Origin: Flammeovirgaceae bacterium SG7u.111
Lineage (GTDB): Bacteria > Bacteroidota > Bacteroidia > Cytophagales > Flammeovirgaceae
Assembly (NCBI GenBank): GCA_034044135.1
Contig: CP139021.1
Coordinates: 4,231,635-4,295,634 of the forward strand
Length of the DNA stretch: 64,000 nt
Direction of reading: 5' to 3'
Of this stretch, positions 1-7,965 are shown piece by piece. Positions within the stretch are counted from its first letter, which is position 1; each line of letters begins with the position of its first letter. Under the pieces are notes generated by a model. The model had not been told where the DNA came from and did no database searches. It worked only from the letters and a program-made list of their open reading frames with translations. Made by a program: the position numbers and the translations under genes.

Positions 1-1022
1 TAGTTTGTGAAAAATATGGATCTCCCGAGGTACTCCAACTCCAAGAAGTAGCCAAACCAAGTCCGAAAGAAAATGAAGTTTTGGTAAAAGTGCATGCCGC
101 TTCGGTAACTACCGCAGATACTATGATACGCCAAGGAACGCCTTTCTACGGCAGGCTGTTTATTGGTTTGTTCAAGCCAAAGCACTCTATCATGGGAACA
201 GGATTTGCAGGCGTGGTGGAAGCTATTGGAGAGCATGTCTCGCAATTTGAGATGGGGCAAGAAGTATTTGGGGAGACCGCTTTGGGCTTTGGGGCTAATG
301 CCGAATATGTCTGCGTGCCTGAAGATGGGGTAATTACAACCAAGTCCAGCAATATTACTTTCCAAGAAGCTGCGCCTATCTGCGATGGAGCCCTAACTTC
401 CTTCAACTTTTTGAAAGAGTTGGCAAAAGTAAAGCTTGGGCAAAAAGTGCTTATCATTGGCGCATCGGGAAGTTTGGGAACAGCTGCGGTTCAATTGGCA
501 AAGGCTTTTGGGGCAGAAGTAACGGGTGTTTGTAGCAGCAGGAATGTTGCCTTGGTCAAATCCCTAGGTGCAGATCATGTCATCGACTATTTGAAAGAAG
601 ACTTCAGGCTAAATAATTCTACCTATGATATTATATACGACACTGTTGGCAAAAGCTCTTTTTCCCAGTGCAAAAGTTCCCTTTCTGTCAATGGCTTGTA
701 CCTTTCGCCAGTGTTGAACATGCGCTTGCTTTTCCAAATGATCTGGACGACAAAAAGCAAGAAGAAAGCGCTGTTTGAAGCTACAGGGTTGAAAAAACCT
801 GTTGAACTTAGGGAAATGCTCAAAGAACTCAAGCTGATGATTGAAAATAACTTATTTTCAACCGTAGTCGGGCGGGAATATCAGCTAGAGCAGATAGCGG
901 AGGCGCACCGATACATTGACCGTGGGCATAAAGTGGGAAATGTTGTAGTGAACATTATACATAATGAAAGCGATTTGGTTAGCACTGAAGACGAACAGAA
1001 AGTTTTGACAAATACCCACTAA
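1..1022 (+). CDS. Zinc-independent MDR NAD(P)H oxidoreductase (quinone oxidoreductase-like), 5' end cut off by the window
   Basis: The reading frame is open from the first base, reading VCEKYGSPEVLQLQEV before the first possible internal start (TTG at 81), so the true start lies left of the window. The GroES-like N-terminal half is followed by a Rossmann NAD(P) site around residues 140-155 (GASGSLGTAAVQ) and the substrate half. The catalytic-zinc GHE motif and structural-zinc cysteine cluster of classical alcohol dehydrogenases are absent; GTGFAGVVEAIG stands in their place, which points to the zinc-free quinone oxidoreductase branch. Such enzymes reduce quinones or enones with NADPH in the cytoplasm. 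The exact substrate cannot be read from sequence. It may be cotranscribed with the membrane protein gene that starts 97 bp downstream. Confidence 0.85.
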   Translation, partial: VCEKYGSPEVLQLQEVAKPSPKENEVLVKVHAASVTTADTMIRQGTPFYGRLFIGLFKPKHSIMGTGFAGVVEAIGEHVSQFEMGQEVFGETALGFGANAEYVCVPEDGVITTKSSNITFQEAAPICDGALTSFNFLKELAKVKLGQKVLIIGASGSLGTAAVQLAKAFGAEVTGVCSSRNVALVKSLGADHVIDYLKEDFRLNNSTYDIIYDTVGKSSFSQCKSSLSVNGLYLSPVLNMRLLFQMIWTTKSKKKALFEATGLKKPVELREMLKELKLMIENNLFSTVVGREYQLEQIAEAHRYIDRGHKVGNVVVNIIHNESDLVSTEDEQKVLTNTH

Positions 1023-1118
1023 ATAAACTGACACGCTATCTTGGAGACGATTCAAGCGGACTCCCGATTTCACTTTTCTCAGTATAAAACTCCTCTCAAC
1101 TTTAATCTCAAATTCAAC

Positions 1119-1823
1119 ATGAACTCTATTCGGATTTCATCCATGAAATATGCTCGGTTTGCTGGGCTGTTGTATATTCTCATAGCCATTTTTTCAGGCT
1201 TTAGCATGGGCTACCTCCCAACTATTTTGATAGCTAAAGGTGACGCTGCTGCCACTGTTCAAAACTTCAACCGCCATTGGGAATTATTCCAATTAGGACT
1301 CGCCGCCGACATTCTGGTATGTATAATAGAAATTGTCTTATCCGTAATTCTTTACCAGCTTTTTAAGGAGGTAAACAGGGCTATTTCCATGATGGCAATG
1401 TTTTACAGGCAAGCGATGGCGATCATTATGGGTATCAATTTGATCAATTACCTTATGCCTGTTACCCTTATGAACGGGCAAGATTATCTATCCGCCTTTG
1501 AGCCTAACCAACTAGAATCTTTAGCTTTATTTTTCTTGGAAGCGCACCAGATAGTGGTACTTATCTGGGGTATTTTCTTTGGTTTCCATTTAGTTTTACT
1601 AGGGTATTTGGTCTTCCGCTCTGGTTTGTTCGCCAGTTGGCTGGGTGCATTGCTCATGGCTGGTGGTTTTGGCTATGTGGTGGAAAGTTCCAAAGAATTC
1701 CTTTTCCCACAAGTTGAGTTATTTTCTTGGTTGGCTATAGCTTTGCTTGGCTGCGCAGTCATCAGCGAACTTACTTTTGCCATTTTGCTCTTGGTAAAGG
1801 GAAGAAAAGTGTTTTCGAATTGA
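1119..1823 (+). CDS. DUF4386-like integral membrane protein
   Basis: The protein is about 234 residues with roughly six hydrophobic spans (for example GLLYILIAIFSGFSMGYLP, then VCIIEIVLSVILYQLF, and a C-terminal LAIALLGCAVI). The opening RISSMKYARFAGLLYI resembles DUF4386 proteins, whose function is unknown. The frame is open upstream to a TTG at 1041, but the stretch before 1119 is polar, unlike the family, and has no upstream signal, so the ATG at 1119 was chosen; ATG 1143 is a further alternative. It lies between oxidoreductase and VOC genes in the same direction, which may be only loosely linked. Confidence 0.75.
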   Translation: MNSIRISSMKYARFAGLLYILIAIFSGFSMGYLPTILIAKGDAAATVQNFNRHWELFQLGLAADILVCIIEIVLSVILYQLFKEVNRAISMMAMFYRQAMAIIMGINLINYLMPVTLMNGQDYLSAFEPNQLESLALFFLEAHQIVVLIWGIFFGFHLVLLGYLVFRSGLFASWLGALLMAGGFGYVVESSKEFLFPQVELFSWLAIALLGCAVISELTFAILLLVKGRKVFSN

Positions 1824-1890
1824 TACCTTCTCATAGTTTTTCCTACTTGCAAAGTTTGGTATATTAGCTCCAACTTATTCAAAATATCAA

Positions 1891-2268
1891 ATGAACTACG
1901 AAGCGCAATCCATCAGGACTTTTATTGGGGCAAAAGACTTTGGGGAATCAAGGAGTTTTTACCTTGAGCTGGACTTTATTGAAGTTCCGCTTGGTCCTAA
2001 AATGAGTTTCTTTAAGGTTGACGAGAAACTAGGCTTTTACCTACAAAATGCTTATGTGAAAGACTGGATAGATAACTCCATGATCTTTCTAGAAGTGGCT
2101 AACCTTGAGGAATGTTTGAAGGGGTTAAAAGAAAAAAACTTGACAGAAAAATATAAAAACGTCCGCCTTTCGGGAATTAAAACAGATAGCTGGGGCAGAG
2201 AATTTTTCCTTCATGACCCCTCAGGAATTCTTTGGCATTTTGGGGAATTCACTTCTTCCAAAAGTTAA
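1891..2268 (+). CDS. VOC (glyoxalase/bleomycin resistance) family protein
   Basis: This 125-residue protein fits a single vicinal-oxygen-chelate domain with two beta-alpha-beta-beta-beta modules. The first opens with RTFIGAKDFGESRSFYLELD, the usual start where a substrate loop follows the first strand. The second ends with GREFFLHDPSGILWHFGEF, the family-typical DPxGxxWxF close. VOC proteins are metal-dependent isomerases, dioxygenases or antibiotic-binding proteins and usually work as dimers. The substrate here is unknown. The next gene (GNAT) starts 28 bp after the stop, so the two are probably cotranscribed. Confidence 0.85.
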   Translation: MNYEAQSIRTFIGAKDFGESRSFYLELDFIEVPLGPKMSFFKVDEKLGFYLQNAYVKDWIDNSMIFLEVANLEECLKGLKEKNLTEKYKNVRLSGIKTDSWGREFFLHDPSGILWHFGEFTSSKS

Positions 2269-2296
2269 CATACGCTCTAATAACAGAAATTTAGGA

Positions 2297-2746
2297 ATGA
2301 TAAAAATAACACGAACAAACTCAGAGAACAAAGACTTTGCTGCATTGGTAAAACAGCTTGATGCTGCTCTGGCGGAAACAGATGGAGATGACCATGCTTT
2401 TTACAACCAATTCAACAAAACCGATAAGATCAACCATGTATTGGTCGCTTACAAAAACGATGAAGCTCTGGGCTGCGGGGCTATTCGCAAATACGATGCT
2501 ACTACTATGGAAATAAAGCGTATGTACACCTCTCCTGAGAGCCGAGGAATGGGCATTGCCAGCCAAATTCTCCATGAACTGGAAAAATGGTCAGCCGAAC
2601 TAGGCTTTCAAAAATGTATTTTAGAAACGGGGATAAACCAGCATGAAGCCATCGATTTGTACAAAAAGAATAATTACCAATTAATTCCTAACTATGGCCC
2701 ATATGCAGGAATTGATACCAGTTTTTGTTTTGAGAAAGTATTGTAA
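2297..2746 (+). CDS. GNAT family N-acetyltransferase
   Basis: The protein has about 149 residues. The acetyl-CoA binding loop is visible as SRGMGIASQIL (the R/Q-x-x-G-x-G/A motif A), preceded by the strand MEIKRMYT and followed by LGFQKCILETG and the YKKNNY element typical of motif B. GNAT enzymes transfer acetyl from acetyl-CoA to an amine. The acceptor is unknown; the general form (small, MIKITRTNSEN start, ALGCGAIRKYD) matches uncharacterised cytoplasmic members. The frame extends back to 2213, overlapping the VOC gene, but the ATG at 2297 gives a normal family N-terminus and a clean intergenic gap. Confidence 0.88.
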   Translation: MIKITRTNSENKDFAALVKQLDAALAETDGDDHAFYNQFNKTDKINHVLVAYKNDEALGCGAIRKYDATTMEIKRMYTSPESRGMGIASQILHELEKWSAELGFQKCILETGINQHEAIDLYKKNNYQLIPNYGPYAGIDTSFCFEKVL

Positions 2747-3022
2747 CTTTTATAGGTGGCACACAAACCTCTTTTCTAAAGCAATGGGTATCCCTTTTTT
2801 AGTACAGCTTATATTCCCGAACACAACTCTATTTTAAATTACTATCCTATCCCCAATAATTTCCCCACGTAACATATCAGACGTTTCCCCACCCTAAAAA
2901 CCTTAATAAATGTAAAATTAAGAGAAAAAGAAGGAGTTATATAAGGTGATTATGCTGCCCTAAAGCAGCAACAAAAATAAGCTAAATATAGACCAGTAGT
3001 TACCCCAAACAACTTCTTTAAG

Positions 3023-6000
3023 ATGAATACTAAAACTTTCAAGTTTTTCCTTATTTCTACTTTTTGCAGCCTTTTGTGCTGGGCAAATGCCTTTGCTCAA
3101 TACGGCATTTGGATAAACGATGGGCAAGAACATATCAATAAGCGAGAGGTCTCACTCCGGATTTTGGGCGAAGGCATGGAAGAAATGATGCTCTGCAACG
3201 AGTATATTTTTGCTGGCTCTGCTTGGCAACCTGTGCAAGAGAAAATAGACTGGGTTCTTGATGAAGGCGACGGCCTCAAAACGGTCTGTATCAAATTTAG
3301 GGACAAAGACGGCAACGAATCGGGTTATATTTTTGACGAGATCATGCTCGATACCCAAGCTCCTTTTGGGGGAAGTTTGCTGCTTGCCGGAGGGAATACC
3401 TACATTACACATTACATGAACGTAGGGATGGAAATAGCTGCCTACGAAGCAGATGAGATGTTTGTAAGCACAGATGAAAACTTTAGTACGGGAAGATGGC
3501 TTCCCTTCAACTCCCAATTTACTACAAACCTTAGTTCGGGCGATGGGGAGAAAAAAGTCTACGTGAAGTTTAGAGACAAAGCTGGAAATGTATCGGAAAC
3601 TACAAGCGATGCCGTAATTTTAGACACAACCCCCCCTTCTGATCTTAGGTTAGAAATAATTTCAGACGACATCATTCTTGATGAGACAACAGGCAAGAAA
3701 TATCTGAACCAAGTGAACTCCAAAGTAGACCTTGAAGCTTTCGCCAAAGGTGCTGAATACATGAAAATCACCAATGTATTTTCCGACTACGGGCTAAAAT
3801 GGAGAATGGTGGACGATTACTACGAAGACTGGCCGCTCGATAACCCAAGGGATGGCGTCTATTATGTATATGCGCAGTTTAGAGATGTTGCCGGCAACCA
3901 TTCTCGCATAGTAAAAGATGAAGTGATTGTGGACACCTATCCGCCAGTTGCGCCCAATGTAGCCATTGAAAATGATGAAAAATTTGCCACAGGCGAATCG
4001 GTTGAACTAGATCTTTTTGCCTTAGAGGCGACCGAAATGATGATAAGCGACGACCCTAAAATGCTCGGCGCAGAATGGCAACCATTTCAGCGCCAAGCTA
4101 CTTGGAACTTTGAAGAAGGCGATGGGGAAAAGCGAATTTTTGTAAAATACAGAGATATAGCTCACAACGAAACCCCCGTAGTTAGCGATGAAGTACTTAT
4201 TGATAGGCTAGCCCCACAAAACTGTTCTATCAGCTTACAACATGGCGACGAGGTAATTGACGATCAGTTCGTAATTGTCGATTTGAATGCCGACGATGCC
4301 CTGATGATGAAAGTAAGCGAAGATCCTACTTTCTACCAAGTACCTTGGCAATATTACAAAGCAGAGCCATTTGTATTTACCCTCAACCGTGACCCTGGTC
4401 ATAAAAAAGTATATGTGACCTTCAAAGATGAAGCAGGCAACCAAACGGATATTTACGAAGATTCGATCATCATCAATGCACCGCCTGTTCGCTACCAACT
4501 AGCAATAGACCGCGCTGCTAAGTATTGTACCGACCCCGAAGGAAAAACCATGCTGTATATCCACTCAAGGGAAGCAAGTGAAATGATGGTTAGCAACCTC
4601 AAGCATTTTGATGATGCCGATTGGGAACCTTATGTTAGGGAAAAGCCTTGGCAACTAGAACCTGGCGTGGGAGAAAAAGAAGTTTTCATCAAATTTAGAA
4701 GTGCCATAGGCACGGAATCTCCTCGAATATCGAGCAAAATAATTCTTGACAACGAAGCTCCCCAAAATATTGCACTAAGCGTAAATAAAGGAAAATCCGA
4801 AACGCTACTTTACCACACAAAAGTAATGGTGAAAGCTGAAAATGCGGAATTTATGCAGATCAGCAACCGCCCTGACTTTTTGGAAGCCCCTTGGCAACGC
4901 TACACAATGGAGCCAGTTTCGCTCAAGCTTGTCCCCCAATCTGGCGACATCCGAATTTATGCTCGCTGCAAAGACTTGGCAGGAAATATTTCCGACACAG
5001 TTTCTGTTCCATTAACTGTAGGATTAATGCCTCTTCGAGCAAAAATATCCATCGACAAAGATGCTATTTATTCCCACAGCAAAGAGCTGAAGGTAAAACT
5101 TGATCTCTATGCACAAGATGCCACCGAGATGATGGTTAGCAACAACAGCAGCTTCAGGGGTGCAGAATGGGAGCCTTACCAAGAACAAAAGGACTGGGAG
5201 CTTACCGATGTAGATGGAAAAAAAACGGTATTTGTCAAGTTTAGAAGTAGGACAAAAACTGAATGCCGCCCAGTTTCAGATGATATTATCTTAGATATTC
5301 ATCCGCCACAAAAACCCAGCATCACGCTGGCAAATGGCAAGCCTACCACCAAAGATTATTATGTGTGGAGCGAATTAAAAGCCGCCGATGCGGTACTCAT
5401 GAAAGTTAGTTTGTTCGAAGACATGCACGACGCTAGATGGCAAGCCTATACCCACAAACCTTACCTCACTTTTTTAGGTACAAAAGGCGACATGACCGCC
5501 GTTTATGCCCAATTCCAAGATGTTTCGGGAAATATCACCGATGTAGTTTCGGATAGTATATTTGTAGAAGTCACACCAAACCAATGCAAAATTTCCATCA
5601 ACAATAACGATCCTTATACTACCAATAGAGAAAGCAAGGTCTCACTTCTGCTCAAATCAGACAACGTCGACAAAATGATGATCAGCAACAATTCCGATTT
5701 TGCAGGGGCAGAATGGGAGCCTTATCACATCAAAAAAGAATGGGTACTTACTCCAAATGACGGAGAAAAGGTTGTTTACGCCAAGTTCATTAGCAAAACT
5801 GGAACGGAGTCGAAAGTGGTGAAGGATAAAATATTAATAGATACCAAAGCTCCTTTCGATTGCGCAATGGAAGTGAGTAGCTCAAGATGGTGGGAAAGAC
5901 TCAACCCCAACTATATCCAAGTAAAGGTGAAAGCAAAAGATGCCGTTTTAATGCAACTAAGCGAAAACGGAGAATTCAATAGGGTACGTTGGTTGCCTTA

Positions 6001-7240
6001 TACGGATGTTCCATTTACTTACAGGGTAACCCATGGCGATGGTGTCAAAAAACTTTATGCTCGTTTCAAAGACTTGTATGGAAATGTATCTGAAGTAGTT
6101 AGCGGATCGGTGAATATCGACAAGCTTCCTCCTCAAAACAACAGCTTGGTGATAAACGACGGAAAGGCTTTTACCAACTCTGAACATGTAAAATTACACT
6201 TGTACTCCGAAGATGCGGCAATGGTACGAATTAGCAATACTTTGCCATCCATCAAAACTGCCCGCTGGGTGAAATACGAGGAAGAAATAGATTGGAAACT
6301 AACAAATAGCGAAGACAACATAAAGCATGTGTACATCCAGTTCAAAGATGCTACGGGAAATGTAACCAAACCTGTAGAAGTGAAAGTAGAGCTTGATAGA
6401 AAGCCTCCACTAGATGCCATTATGACCATAGAAGGAGGTTCTTATTGCCATAATCCAAATGGGCTCGTTATGCTCAACCTTAAGTCGGAAGGAGCCACCA
6501 GAGTGATGCTTAGCAACTCGAATAACTTTGAGGGGAAAAGCTGGAAAAAGCTAACACCGAAAATGGAATGGCAACTAGAAGGTCCTGATGGAGACAAGGT
6601 TATATACGCCCGCTTTAGTGATGAGTCGGGCAATGAACCTGACATGGCTTCGGTAAGTGTTTTACTAGATAGAAAAGCACCCGAAGGAAATGATTTTACC
6701 ATCAACAAAGGAGCGGAATTCACCAACTCCGCCAACGTAGAGCTCAGCCTTGAGTCTATAGGAGCTCATGAAATGGTCATCAGCAACACAGGACTATTTG
6801 CTATTCCTGAAAAGTGGGAACCATTTAAGAAAACCAGAAAATGGAACCTGAACCACTTAGAAGGGAAAAAAACAGTTTTTGTGAAATTCAGAGACAGGGC
6901 AGGAAATGTAACTGAAGTGCTCACCCAATCGATCATTCTCGATTCAGAATCGCCAGTAGTCCATACCTTCAAAATAAATGGAGATGAGACTATGGTAGAT
7001 GGCTTGCAAGTTTCATTAGATTTCCACCTAAAAGACGCTCCATACAATGAGATGCCCGATGCCAAATTCATGCAGATAGCCAATTCTCCCAACGGATTGG
7101 AAAGCGCAGAATGGCAGCCTTTGTTCAATGGGGCAAATTGGAACATAGGAGGAACGGGACTTCAAAAAGTATATGTAAGATTTAAAGATGTAGCCGGAAA
7201 TGTCACCAGACCTTTTGCCGCACAGATTACGGTTTATTAG
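3023..7240 (+). CDS. Secreted giant protein of about 15 tandem Ig-like repeats
   Basis: A signal peptide (MNTKTFKFFLISTFCSLLCW, cleaved near ANAFA-Q) is followed directly by about 15 repeats of about 92 residues (276 bp) that fill all 1405 residues. Each repeat has the same order: a strand near xxINxGxxYT, then A(x)EMMxSN, W(E/Q)PY, a second W, GEKxVYxKFxD, GNxS, and a closing DxIxLDxxxP. Repeats 4 to 11 alternate between a type with MMVSN, EWEPY and GTES and a type with LMKVS/MQIS and GN(I/V)(S/T)D, so the unit of duplication seems to be a pair. No enzyme domain, plug, transmembrane helix or C-terminal sorting domain is visible. The repeats resemble bacterial Ig-like/OmpL47-type surface modules, suggesting an extracellular filamentous adhesin or scaffold. 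This role is an inference. Confidence 0.85.
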   Translation: MNTKTFKFFLISTFCSLLCWANAFAQYGIWINDGQEHINKREVSLRILGEGMEEMMLCNEYIFAGSAWQPVQEKIDWVLDEGDGLKTVCIKFRDKDGNESGYIFDEIMLDTQAPFGGSLLLAGGNTYITHYMNVGMEIAAYEADEMFVSTDENFSTGRWLPFNSQFTTNLSSGDGEKKVYVKFRDKAGNVSETTSDAVILDTTPPSDLRLEIISDDIILDETTGKKYLNQVNSKVDLEAFAKGAEYMKITNVFSDYGLKWRMVDDYYEDWPLDNPRDGVYYVYAQFRDVAGNHSRIVKDEVIVDTYPPVAPNVAIENDEKFATGESVELDLFALEATEMMISDDPKMLGAEWQPFQRQATWNFEEGDGEKRIFVKYRDIAHNETPVVSDEVLIDRLAPQNCSISLQHGDEVIDDQFVIVDLNADDALMMKVSEDPTFYQVPWQYYKAEPFVFTLNRDPGHKKVYVTFKDEAGNQTDIYEDSIIINAPPVRYQLAIDRAAKYCTDPEGKTMLYIHSREASEMMVSNLKHFDDADWEPYVREKPWQLEPGVGEKEVFIKFRSAIGTESPRISSKIILDNEAPQNIALSVNKGKSETLLYHTKVMVKAENAEFMQISNRPDFLEAPWQRYTMEPVSLKLVPQSGDIRIYARCKDLAGNISDTVSVPLTVGLMPLRAKISIDKDAIYSHSKELKVKLDLYAQDATEMMVSNNSSFRGAEWEPYQEQKDWELTDVDGKKTVFVKFRSRTKTECRPVSDDIILDIHPPQKPSITLANGKPTTKDYYVWSELKAADAVLMKVSLFEDMHDARWQAYTHKPYLTFLGTKGDMTAVYAQFQDVSGNITDVVSDSIFVEVTPNQCKISINNNDPYTTNRESKVSLLLKSDNVDKMMISNNSDFAGAEWEPYHIKKEWVLTPNDGEKVVYAKFISKTGTESKVVKDKILIDTKAPFDCAMEVSSSRWWERLNPNYIQVKVKAKDAVLMQLSENGEFNRVRWLPYTDVPFTYRVTHGDGVKKLYARFKDLYGNVSEVVSGSVNIDKLPPQNNSLVINDGKAFTNSEHVKLHLYSEDAAMVRISNTLPSIKTARWVKYEEEIDWKLTNSEDNIKHVYIQFKDATGNVTKPVEVKVELDRKPPLDAIMTIEGGSYCHNPNGLVMLNLKSEGATRVMLSNSNNFEGKSWKKLTPKMEWQLEGPDGDKVIYARFSDESGNEPDMASVSVLLDRKAPEGNDFTINKGAEFTNSANVELSLESIGAHEMVISNTGLFAIPEKWEPFKKTRKWNLNHLEGKKTVFVKFRDRAGNVTEVLTQSIILDSESPVVHTFKINGDETMVDGLQVSLDFHLKDAPYNEMPDAKFMQIANSPNGLESAEWQPLFNGANWNIGGTGLQKVYVRFKDVAGNVTRPFAAQITVY

Positions 7241-7277
7241 ATTTCATCACAATTTATATTTTCTCAAAACATAATAG

Positions 7278-7316
7278 AAAATGCCTCATGCTACAGTGTG
7301 AGGCATTTTCTTTTTC
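7278..7316 (+). terminator. Intrinsic terminator after the Ig-repeat gene
   Basis: An 11-bp perfect stem (AAAATGCCTCA at 7278-7288 with TGAGGCATTTT at 7299-7309), a 10-nt loop and a following T-rich run (TCTTTTTCC) lie 38 bp after the stop at 7240. It separates the Ig-repeat gene from the unrecognised gene cluster downstream. Confidence 0.85.
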
Positions 7317-7439
7317 CAAATACCATAATCACGCAGAAATCAGGAGCAACTCCAACTTATTATTTGGTCATTTCAGCTATTTAGTTAATTTTTTACCCCT
7401 CCAATATAGGTTTATTAGATTATTTTTCGTTTATTGAAC

Positions 7440-7532
7440 ATGAAGTACGCCAAATCTTTGGATCAGCTGCTAAAGCTGGCAGATCTTCTGCACCAAAACT
7501 CTGATTTGAGAATACATTTCATAAACACATAA
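7440..7532 (+). CDS. Possible 30-residue leucine-rich small ORF at the head of the unknown cluster
   Basis: ATG at 7440 opens a 31-codon frame (MKYAKSLDQLLKLADLLHQN, then ten more residues) that ends 32 bp before the next gene. The first 20 residues would form an amphipathic helix, and codon choice (GCC, CTG, CTT) looks coding-like against the AT-rich flanks. There is no Shine-Dalgarno sequence, which is not informative in this phylum. It could also be leader sequence or chance. No homolog is recognised. Confidence 0.3.
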   Translation: MKYAKSLDQLLKLADLLHQNSDLRIHFINT

Positions 7533-7564
7533 TCCATTATTCTAACACCAACACTTGTAACATT

Positions 7565-7963
7565 ATGAGTTCACAAAACGAACAAAAAGTAGTAAAAGGC
7601 TTCCAAAAACTTCTGGGAGACATTGGCGAAGCTATTGGCGATGCCGCATCCCTCGAAGTATCTACTTTCACTGGAAATTTCCAGTACAAAGTATCGGAAG
7701 TGGTTAAAAACGACACTGACCGAGCAAGGGTGGACCAAGTCCTCAAAAAAATGACTTCTGTAAAAGGAGAAGTTGACCTTAAGCTCTTTGCCTTCACCAG
7801 TATCAAGATCGACTCGGATGTCACCAACATTGTTCGAGACGATATTTCAGAAGCGGACAAAGAACTGCTTACCCTCCACAAAGACATGATTGCCGAATCG
7901 CGCGAGGCTAGGGCCAACATTTTTGAAATGGTTAAAAACTTGGTAAACACATTCGGTAAATAA
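7565..7963 (+). CDS. Unrecognised 132-residue protein, DGD-H module family member A
   Basis: Not recognised as any named family. There is no signal peptide or membrane segment. It has two features shared with its neighbours: an N-terminal stretch at residues 26-36 (DAASLEVSTFT) and a C-terminal module at 79-125 containing a beta-strand, IDSDV (82-86, where the others have DGD), EL(L)xLH with His105, and a terminal amphipathic helix (ARANIFEMVKNLVNTF). Aligned from ID(S/G)D, the E-L-x-x-x-H spacing is identical to that in the 9665-10033 protein with no gaps. It is followed after 2 bp by the next gene, so the two are translated from one mRNA. Function is unknown. Confidence 0.75.
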   Translation: MSSQNEQKVVKGFQKLLGDIGEAIGDAASLEVSTFTGNFQYKVSEVVKNDTDRARVDQVLKKMTSVKGEVDLKLFAFTSIKIDSDVTNIVRDDISEADKELLTLHKDMIAESREARANIFEMVKNLVNTFGK

Positions 7964-7965
7964 GA

